Assembly: GCF_014397115.1 (NCBI RefSeq)
Contig: NZ_CP060720.1
Coordinates: 1,380,001-1,444,000 of the forward strand
Length of the DNA: 64,000 nt
Direction of reading: 5' to 3'
Source: Vagococcus carniphilus
Lineage (GTDB): Bacteria > Bacillota > Bacilli > Lactobacillales > Vagococcaceae
Position numbers and translations under genes: made by a program. This document shows, in pieces, positions 57,708 through 64,000 of this stretch. Each line of letters begins with the position of its first letter. The stretch's first letter is position 1. The notes below the pieces were generated by a model. The model was not told the DNA's origin, did no database searches, and saw only the letters and a program-made list of their open reading frames with translations.

Positions 57708-57716
57708 TGTTATAAT
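57708..57716 (+). promoter_or_regulatory. Extended -10 promoter of ylxM-ffh
   Basis: TGTTATAAT: TG one base ahead of a perfect TATAAT (57711-57716), about 52 bases before the ylxM start. Confidence 0.55.
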
Positions 57717-57768
57717 GTTGAGGTGACGAAAAGCGAGTGTAATTAGTTTAAAAGGAGGGGAAAAAGAA

Positions 57769-58110
57769 GTGGAAATTGAAAAAACAAACCGGATGAACGC
57801 TTTATTTGAGTTTTATTCGACCCTTTTAACAGAAAAACAAATGAATTACATTGAACTTTACTATGCCGATGATTTTTCACTAGGCGAGATTGCAGATGAA
57901 TACGGTGTGAGCCGTCAAGCAGTTTATGATAATATCAAACGTACTGAAAAATTACTTGAGACATATGAAAAAAAGCTTCATTTATACTCTAACTATGTGG
58001 TTAGGGAAGAAATGATTGATGAGATAAAAGAATTATTGGAAAAAGAAGAAAAAACAACTGAGAAAATTATAACGATTTTAGATAAAATTCAAGAAATTGA
58101 AGAAGATTAG
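57769..58110 (+). CDS. ylxM: YlxM, SRP-associated HTH protein
   Basis: This 113-residue protein has a sigma-70 region-4-like helix-turn-helix ([20 protein letters not shown], then [19 protein letters not shown], about residues 39-57) and a charged coiled-coil C-terminus. YlxM proteins are encoded with ffh in many Firmicutes; streptococcal YlxM influences SRP assembly and secretion. The start is GTG 57769 with GGAGGGG upstream. It precedes ffh by 12 bases. Confidence 0.92.
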   Translation: MEIEKTNRMNALFEFYSTLLTEKQMNYIELYYADDFSLGEIADEYGVSRQAVYDNIKRTEKLLETYEKKLHLYSNYVVREEMIDEIKELLEKEEKTTEKIITILDKIQEIEED

Positions 58111-58122
58111 GAGAGAATTAAT

Positions 58123-59562
58123 TTGGCATTTGAAAGCTTAACAGATCGCTTACAGGTAGCGATGAGTAAATTAAAGAAAAAAGGTACGGTGAAAGAAGAA
58201 GACGTAAAAGAAATGATGCGTGAGATACGTCTTGCTCTTTTAGAAGCCGATGTTAACTTACAGGTTGTTCGTGGCTTTACTAAACGTGTTGGAGAACGTT
58301 CAATTGGTATTGAAATTTTAGAGTCTTTAAACCCAACCCAACAAATTGTAAAAATTGTTGATGAAGAATTAACAAAAGTTTTAGGTTCTGAAGCAGCTCC
58401 ATTAAATAAATCACCAAAAATTCCAACAATTATCATGATGGTCGGTTTACAAGGTGCTGGTAAAACTACTTTTGTAGGTAAATTATCTAACTTTTTAAAA
58501 CAGAATGAAAATGCAAGACCTCTTTTAATTGCAGGTGACGTTTATCGTCCAGCGGCAATTGATCAGTTAAAAGTTATTGGTCAACAACTTGACATTCCTG
58601 TATTTGATATGGGAACAGACACTGATCCTGTAGAAATCGTTCGACGTGGTTTAGAACAAGCCAAAGAAAATAAAAATGATTATGTTTTTATTGATACGGC
58701 AGGTCGTCTACATATTGATGAGCAATTAATGGATGAATTAAAACGAATCAAAGAATTTGCGGAACCAAATGAAATTCTTTTAACTGTTGATGCCATGACA
58801 GGTCAAGATGCTGTCACTGTCGCTCAAAGTTTCGATGAGCAATTAGATGTGACAGGTGTTGTCTTAACCAAACTTGATGGGGACACTCGTGGTGGTGCGG
58901 CGCTTTCTATTCGTGCGATTACAGGAAAACCAATTAAGTATATCGGTACTGGTGAAAAATTAACTGATGTTGAAGTCTTCCATCCAGATAGAATGTCATC
59001 AAGAATTCTTGGCATGGGTGATATGTTAACGTTAATCGAAAAAGCTCAACGTGAATATGATGAAGATAAGGCAGAAGAATTAGCACAAAAAATGCGTGAA
59101 AATTCTTTTGACTTCAATGACTTTATTGAGCAATTGGACCAAGTAATGGGAATGGGACCACTTGAAGATTTAATTAAAATGATTCCAGGAATGAATGATG
59201 TTCCAGGTCTTGATCAAATCAAAGTTGACCCTAAAGAAGTTGCTCGTAAAAAAGCAATCGTCTTCTCTATGACACCACAAGAACGTGAAAACCCAGATTT
59301 ATTAAACCCAAGCCGTAGAAGAAGAATTGCAGCAGGTTCTGGTAATTCAGTGGTAGAAGTTAACCGAATGATTAAACAGTTCAATGAATCTAGAAAAATG
59401 ATGCAACAAATGAGTAAAGGTAACATGCCAGCTGGTATGGAAAACTTAATGGGAACTGGTGTTAAAGGTAAGCTTGGAAAAATGGCTATGAATAACATGA
59501 TGAAGAAAAATAAGAAAAAAATGAAGAAAAATAAAAACAAGAAAAATAAAAAGAAAAAATAG
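58123..59562 (+). CDS. ffh: Signal recognition particle protein Ffh
   Basis: Ffh is the SRP54 GTPase that targets nascent membrane proteins to FtsY and SecYEG. The 479-residue protein has the N domain, the G domain (GLQGAGKTTFVGKLS, the DTAGRL motif and TKLDGDTRGGAAL), and a methionine-rich M domain (about residues 325-440, including MGMGPLEDLIKMIPGM), ending in a lysine/asparagine tail. The start is a TTG at 58123, with GGAGA upstream; the preceding ylxM stop is 12 bases away. All motifs are intact. Confidence 0.97.
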   Translation: MAFESLTDRLQVAMSKLKKKGTVKEEDVKEMMREIRLALLEADVNLQVVRGFTKRVGERSIGIEILESLNPTQQIVKIVDEELTKVLGSEAAPLNKSPKIPTIIMMVGLQGAGKTTFVGKLSNFLKQNENARPLLIAGDVYRPAAIDQLKVIGQQLDIPVFDMGTDTDPVEIVRRGLEQAKENKNDYVFIDTAGRLHIDEQLMDELKRIKEFAEPNEILLTVDAMTGQDAVTVAQSFDEQLDVTGVVLTKLDGDTRGGAALSIRAITGKPIKYIGTGEKLTDVEVFHPDRMSSRILGMGDMLTLIEKAQREYDEDKAEELAQKMRENSFDFNDFIEQLDQVMGMGPLEDLIKMIPGMNDVPGLDQIKVDPKEVARKKAIVFSMTPQERENPDLLNPSRRRRIAAGSGNSVVEVNRMIKQFNESRKMMQQMSKGNMPAGMENLMGTGVKGKLGKMAMNNMMKKNKKKMKKNKNKKNKKKK

Positions 59563-59564
59563 TC

Positions 59565-59615
59565 AAAAAAGCTAAGCTATGTTCATCCAATTTGGATGAA
59601 TAGCTTAGCTTTTTT
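59565..59615 (+). terminator. Terminator after ffh
   Basis: A long stem: AAAAAAGCTAAGCTA with TAGCTTAGCTTTTTT (59601-59615), and TTCATCCA with TGGATGAA inside. The next gene's ribosome site begins right after it. Confidence 0.85.
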
Positions 59616-59628
59616 AGGAGGAATTTTA

Positions 59629-60162
59629 ATGGAGAAAATTGTTATTTTAAATAAATCAACATTTGAATTATCTGAGGATGATAAAAAACAATTATGGCTT
59701 TTTTTAAGTGACACATTTGAGTCAAATTTTTCTAAAGAAGACTTGTCACACTGTTTAGGAGGGTATCATTTACTGGCTTACCATGAAGAAGAATTAATTG
59801 GACATGTTTCAGTGGTCAGACGATCTATGATAGTTGGCGATAAACCAATGTATGTAGGATATGTTGAAGCAATGGCAGTGAGAAAAAGTCATCAGTGTCA
59901 AGGAGTTGGAACTAAATTAATGCTTAAAGTGAGTGAGATAATTGAAAAGAGCTTCGATATGGGAGCACTGTGTCCATCAGATGAAGGAATGAAATTATAT
60001 CAAAAACTGGGTTGGCTACCTTGGGAAGGTGCTCTTGAAGAATTTCATTTAGATGGTATAAAGCAGTCAACTGAACCTGTTATACTCTTTCTAAACAAAC
60101 AAAAAGAAATAGATAATAAATTATCTCTAATAGCTGATTTTAGAGCTGGTGATATTTGGTGA
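59629..60162 (+). CDS. GNAT acetyltransferase resembling aminoglycoside AAC(2')-I
   Basis: This 177-residue GNAT protein has an acetyl-CoA loop (QCQGVGTKLM, about residues 96-105), YVEAMAVRKSH before it, then MGALCPSDEGMKLYQKLGWLPWEG, and the ending DFRAGDIW. The YVE-x-VAVR segment, GAL-S/C-x-S, RGWLPW and D-W/F-RAGD-V/I-W ending are the pattern of AAC(2')-I aminoglycoside 2'-N-acetyltransferases of mycobacteria and Providencia, as I recall their sequences. Whether it acts on an aminoglycoside, or on another amine, is unknown. The start is the ATG at 59629, with AGGAGG seven bases upstream. Single-gene unit. Confidence 0.75.
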   Translation: MEKIVILNKSTFELSEDDKKQLWLFLSDTFESNFSKEDLSHCLGGYHLLAYHEEELIGHVSVVRRSMIVGDKPMYVGYVEAMAVRKSHQCQGVGTKLMLKVSEIIEKSFDMGALCPSDEGMKLYQKLGWLPWEGALEEFHLDGIKQSTEPVILFLNKQKEIDNKLSLIADFRAGDIW

Positions 60163-60240
60163 TTAAATAAAAAAAGATAAATTACTTGTTATTTATCTAG
60201 TTTATTGTTTAGATAGAAGTATTAAAAGGAGGGCTTTTAC

Positions 60241-61692
60241 GTGATAAAAGACGCAACATATTTAGCTAATTTAATAAAAAATAGAGAAATCTCACCAATT
60301 GAGGCTTTGGAGGAAATGAATACAAGAGCTAAAAGTAATAGTGAATTGAATGCTTTTGTTGAACTTGACTTAGATAAAGCTAAAAATCATTTGAACCAAA
60401 TGAAAAAGGATATTGAATCTCAGCCCTTTTTTGGTGTTCCATTCCCATTAAAAGATTTAGGACAAAGTAAAGAGGGAATGAGCCAGACTTTTGGTTCTAA
60501 ACTGTTTAAACAAAATATTGCCACTCAAACTAATCATTATACAAGAAAAATTGAAGAAGCAGGTTTTATCCCTTTTGGCATCACAACTGCTCCTGAATAC
60601 GGATTTAAAAATGTAACAGATGCGACGATTTATGGTCCTACGAGAAATCCCTATGACTTAGATCGTTTTTCTGGAGGTAGTAGTGGGGGTGCTGCATCCG
60701 TTGTTGCTAGTGGTATTTCACCAATAGCAGGAGCAAGTGACGGAGGAGGATCTATTCGGATTCCGGCGAGTTTTTCAGGATTAATAGGTTTAAAACCAAG
60801 TCGTGGTAATATCATAACAGGACCAGATAGTTATAGAGATTGGCAAGGAGCGTCAGTTAATTTCACATTAAATGTATCTATACGTGACACACAAAAAATG
60901 TTGAGCTTATTAAAACCAGACAACCAGTTTTCACCTTTTGTTCAACCAAAAGCAATGTTACCAGTTGTCAATAGACCATTAAAAATTGCCATGTGTACAA
61001 CTTCACCTGTAGAAAGTTCTGTAACAAATGAAGCAATTCAAGCGGTTAAGAATGCAGCTAAATTCTTAGAAGGTTTAGGTCATTTCGTTGAAGAAATAGA
61101 TTACCCTGTTAATGGAGATAACTTGATTAGAAGTTATTATCAAATGAATGGTGGAGAAACAGCGCATATGATGGCTGGTATCTCTTCTGCATTAAACAGA
61201 GAGTTGACGATTGATGACATGGAATTAATGACGTGGACGATTTATCAATATGGTAGAAAGCTTTCAGCATCAGATTATGTGGCTTCTTTTGATGCTTGGG
61301 ATCAGTCAGCTGTCATCATGGAAACATTATTTCAGTCGTATGATTTGTTTTTATCACCAACAGCTACAACTGTTGCTCCTAAAATATCTGATGATTTACA
61401 GAGCAACACTATTAGAGAAAAAATGTTACATGCTGAAGATGCTTCGAAAAATGAATTAGCAGATATGGTTTATGAGATGTTTGAAAAAAGTCTTTGGTTA
61501 ACTCCGTATACTCAATTAGCTAATTTGACAGGTCAACCAGCGATTAGCTTACCAACTCATATGACTAAAAAGGAAAATCTACCGATAGGAATTCAGCTAA
61601 TGGCAAGCAAAGGAAATGACCGTTTGTTACTTGAAGTTGGAAAATGGTTTGAAGAGTTAAATCAGCTAATCATTCCTAGTATTTACAAATAG
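60241..61692 (+). CDS. Amidase of the amidase-signature family
   Basis: This 483-residue protein has the Ser-cisSer-Lys triad region: the lysine in FPLKDLGQSK (about residues 69-78), the GGSSGGAASVVASG signature and the nucleophile in GASDGGGSIRIPASFSGLIG (about 164-183). It hydrolyses an amide; the family ranges from amino-acid amides to the GatA tRNA amidotransferase. It lacks neighbours gatB/gatC, so GatA is unlikely. The start is GTG 60241, with GGAGGG upstream. Substrate unknown. Confidence 0.88.
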   Translation: MIKDATYLANLIKNREISPIEALEEMNTRAKSNSELNAFVELDLDKAKNHLNQMKKDIESQPFFGVPFPLKDLGQSKEGMSQTFGSKLFKQNIATQTNHYTRKIEEAGFIPFGITTAPEYGFKNVTDATIYGPTRNPYDLDRFSGGSSGGAASVVASGISPIAGASDGGGSIRIPASFSGLIGLKPSRGNIITGPDSYRDWQGASVNFTLNVSIRDTQKMLSLLKPDNQFSPFVQPKAMLPVVNRPLKIAMCTTSPVESSVTNEAIQAVKNAAKFLEGLGHFVEEIDYPVNGDNLIRSYYQMNGGETAHMMAGISSALNRELTIDDMELMTWTIYQYGRKLSASDYVASFDAWDQSAVIMETLFQSYDLFLSPTATTVAPKISDDLQSNTIREKMLHAEDASKNELADMVYEMFEKSLWLTPYTQLANLTGQPAISLPTHMTKKENLPIGIQLMASKGNDRLLLEVGKWFEELNQLIIPSIYK

Positions 61693-61822
61693 AGATATAA
61701 CTAAAAAAAGACAGATAGTGCTTTTTCTAGTTTTTTATTTTAAAAATAACAAGAAATTTAAATATTAATGAGAATTTGGTGATATAATAAAGAGAAAACG
61801 AGTTGTTTTTGGAGGTGTTTAA

Positions 61823-62932
61823 ATGATTGGTAGCTTTAGAAATATGTTAAAAAAACCAATAAATATTATTTTTCTTTTTCTAAGCATGATTTTAATGAGT
61901 GTTTCTTTTATTTATGTTTACACAGACCAGTATGATACATTTGAAAATCAAAATAGGAGAGCTGATTATCAAATTGATGGCGCATTGTTAGCTTTTGAGA
62001 TGGTAGATACAGCTGAAGGAAGTCCTGTTTATCAAAATTTAGCTTTACAAAAAAGAGAGATAGCTAAACAGTTAAACAGTGTGTTATTTGAAAAACCAGA
62101 TAAATACATAGAGTCTGGAAATGAACTAGCTAAATTAAGAGAAGAGTTACGAAAGGAAAAAGATTTTAATCATGAGATTGAAATATTGCAACCGCCTTTA
62201 GCTAAAACAAAAATGGATAGTACTTATTTTACTCATGTACTAAAAACGAATGAAACAATTTATTTAAAACCTGAAACTTTTAGTACCCTTAGTTTATTCT
62301 TTTTTTCAATACTTGGTATTGTATGGTTTCCAGTTTGTGCTTTTTTGACGGCTAATATGTTGGAAGATGAGTATGAACATGAATCCTTACTAAAAGGCTT
62401 GCCAGAATCATTTCTTAGGAGATGTTTAAGAAGATATGGTACATTATTTAAGTTTTTCATCATAGGCTTGTTAGGGGCGTTGCTTCTTGCATTTGGCTTT
62501 ACACAATTATTTGGAAATGGTATCAACGATCTTGGTAATTCACAAGTTGTTCAATTAATATCTTTTAGCATTTTAAAGAATTGGCAAGTGATGCTTCTTT
62601 ATATTTTTTATTTAATCGTTTTGTTTACATTTGTTTTTACTTTATCGATTTTTTTAAATGTGTTACTTAGAAATTTTTACTTAACATTAATTCTAGAAAT
62701 GATTTTTTATGCACTAACAATTTTATTACCTGAATTTATCAGTGAGTCCCCATGGTACCTAGGAGCTTATTTAATACCAACTTACCTTTTAGAAGGAAAA
62801 TATTTAACAAATACATCCTCTATTTTTTTAAACCCAATTGTTGGCATGGGGTATCTATTGATGATCACGTTTCTATTGCTTCTTTTAATCTCACTTATGA
62901 GTAAAAGAGGATTGAAAGGAGTGAAGGCGTAA
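61823..62932 (+). CDS. ABC-2-type transporter permease subunit
   Basis: This 369-residue membrane protein has one N-terminal helix (about residues 12-32), a large charged extracytoplasmic segment (about 33-150), then five or six helices. The motif EHESLLKGLPESFLRR between helices resembles the coupling region of ABC-2 permeases, and PTYLLEGKYLTN near the end is shared in form with the next gene. It overlaps that gene by one base (TAATG). TATAAT at 61783-61788 is a likely -10, and GGAGGTG precedes the ATG. The ATPase and the substrate are not in the window. Confidence 0.75.
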   Translation: MIGSFRNMLKKPINIIFLFLSMILMSVSFIYVYTDQYDTFENQNRRADYQIDGALLAFEMVDTAEGSPVYQNLALQKREIAKQLNSVLFEKPDKYIESGNELAKLREELRKEKDFNHEIEILQPPLAKTKMDSTYFTHVLKTNETIYLKPETFSTLSLFFFSILGIVWFPVCAFLTANMLEDEYEHESLLKGLPESFLRRCLRRYGTLFKFFIIGLLGALLLAFGFTQLFGNGINDLGNSQVVQLISFSILKNWQVMLLYIFYLIVLFTFVFTLSIFLNVLLRNFYLTLILEMIFYALTILLPEFISESPWYLGAYLIPTYLLEGKYLTNTSSIFLNPIVGMGYLLMITFLLLLLISLMSKRGLKGVKA

Positions 62933-64000
62933 TGTGGGCTTTTTTCAAACATGAATTAAAAGAATTTTTAACTAATAGAAAGAACATTGCTATTTATTTG
63001 CTTTTGATTTTTTTATCTTTATTTTATTGGTTACAAATTGAGAATAATTTCGAAATAATTGAGCGGGTTTCTAGAGAAGAACTCCAAGCAAGTATCGACA
63101 CTAAGAGTGACTTTTTAAAGAAAGTTAATCGTGAAGGAGAAATTCATCCAGATACTCAAGCAGCGATTGAAGCTTTTCCAGCTATTGTTGAAAATGAAGA
63201 GCAACAAGTTAGATTACTAGATAAAAAGGATTATAAACAATTTTCTAAAGTTAGAAGCCAGTGGTACGAAAGTTACAAATTTAAACCTAGTCCAATGTAC
63301 TTTAAGGATGGCTCACCGACTGCTAACTTAACGATTTTTTATAATTATTCAACAATGTTTAATAAATTATCTCGTTATAGTGAGATGGATGAACCAATTG
63401 ATTTAGCCGTTATCGACGAAAAAACAGCTATTCAGTCACTTGTTAGAGCAATGGATTATTTACTTCCAATCATTTTAGTTGTGACTTCTTTTATTTTTTC
63501 AATGGATTTACTTTCACGTGATCGAAAACATAAGAGTTTAGTAAAAGGGATGCCCTTAACAGATGGTAAAAAAATAGTGGTTAAAATTCTTGTTGCTTTT
63601 ATAGGAACGATGCTTGACCTCATACCACTTAGTATTGGATTTATTGGTATTGGTTTAACCAATGGATTTGGATATCTCAATTTACCAATCGGAATTAGTT
63701 ATTTCAAAGGGAAAATACCTTTATTAAGTGAAATGCACTTTGAAAATATACCTGCAAGCACTTATATTTTAAGGTTTCTTTTATTGATAAGCCTATTAAT
63801 ATTAGTGGCGATTCTTATTAATTTACTACTAGGTATGTGGATTAAAAATGCTTACTTCTTATTTATTGTGACGCTAGGTTTGCCATTTATTGAATTATTC
63901 TATAATAGACCAGGCTATGCAGATATTCATCCAGTTCATTTTCTACCTACAAGCTATCTTCATGTAGGTGATGTTATTTCAGGACAACGAAGCCTTTTTT
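62932..64000 (+). CDS. ABC-2-type transporter permease subunit, 3' partial
   Basis: The frame starts at the ATG at 62932, overlapping the previous stop, and is open to the right edge (356 complete codons). It has the same architecture as its neighbour: one N-terminal helix (about 20-40), a long extracytoplasmic segment, then helices. RKHKSLVKGMPLTDGKK corresponds to the KGLP coupling region of the first subunit, and LPTSYLHVGDV to its PTYLLEG segment, so the two are paralogs that probably form a heterodimer. The ATPase partner probably lies downstream. The stop codon is outside the window. Confidence 0.75.
   Translation, partial: MWAFFKHELKEFLTNRKNIAIYLLLIFLSLFYWLQIENNFEIIERVSREELQASIDTKSDFLKKVNREGEIHPDTQAAIEAFPAIVENEEQQVRLLDKKDYKQFSKVRSQWYESYKFKPSPMYFKDGSPTANLTIFYNYSTMFNKLSRYSEMDEPIDLAVIDEKTAIQSLVRAMDYLLPIILVVTSFIFSMDLLSRDRKHKSLVKGMPLTDGKKIVVKILVAFIGTMLDLIPLSIGFIGIGLTNGFGYLNLPIGISYFKGKIPLLSEMHFENIPASTYILRFLLLISLLILVAILINLLLGMWIKNAYFLFIVTLGLPFIELFYNRPGYADIHPVHFLPTSYLHVGDVISGQRSLF

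Overview
The window is a 64 kb piece of a low-GC Gram-positive chromosome, most likely from the Enterococcaceae (Vagococcus- or Enterococcus-like). The reasons are a PolC-type replicase, HrcA/CIRCE heat-shock control, Eep/RseP- and EfrAB-like proteins, a DUF1836-DegV pair, and gene orders typical of Lactobacillales (comEA-comEB-comEC-holA-rpsT; rpsB-tsf-pyrH-frr-uppS-cdsA-rseP-proS-polC; rimP-nusA-rnpM-rplGA-infB-rbfA; truB-ribF; hrcA-grpE-dnaK-dnaJ; ylxM-ffh). The genus is inferred from gene content only. No insertion sequence, prophage, CRISPR array, rRNA or tRNA gene was seen, and no gene-free stretch exceeds 300 bases.

Layout. 1-5702: the end of a PDZ/Lon-type membrane protease, the competence DNA-uptake genes comEA/comEB/comEC, holA and, convergently, rpsT. 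5815-14445: mostly leftward accessory and metabolic genes, namely degV with a DUF1836 partner, a P1B-4 metal-efflux ATPase behind a Fur-type operator, uppP, a glucose-type PTS IIA, an MBL hydrolase, an unassigned polytopic membrane protein, a frameshifted DUF308/HdeD-like gene and a histidine phosphatase. 14616-27841: a methyltransferase-like membrane protein, then the core block rpsB to polC (translation, UMP kinase, undecaprenyl and phospholipid precursors, site-2 protease, replication). 27884-33930: a leftward phosphoesterase, then the rimP-nusA-infB-rbfA operon behind a promoter-proximal hairpin. 33964-38085: an insert between rbfA and truB with an Mga-like regulator, a Gfo/Idh/MocA oxidoreductase and an amino-acid importer lacking an ATPase gene. 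38324-42896: truB, ribF, hemW and a leftward YfcC-type carrier.

43043-47913 is the heat-shock cluster. The hrcA promoter sits between two near-perfect CIRCE operators; dnaJ is separated from dnaK by a terminator and has its own promoter-like sequence. 48038-55171 holds a lone zinc-binding lipoprotein behind a Zur-like operator, a DMT exporter, gndA and a heterodimeric multidrug-type ABC exporter with one degenerate ATP site. 55412-59562 holds a LisRK-like two-component system and ylxM-ffh. 59629-64000 holds a GNAT protein resembling AAC(2')-I aminoglycoside acetyltransferases, an amidase and two paralogous ABC-2-type permeases, the second running off the end.

Most of the window is conserved housekeeping DNA, and I found no convincing wholly new system. 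The best leads are the AAC(2')-like protein, the Fur-box-controlled P1B-4 ATPase, candidate regulatory RNA leaders at rpsB, rpsB-tsf, rimP and rpsT, a single-base frameshift in the HdeD-like gene, and a palindrome over the promoter of the Mga-like regulator.
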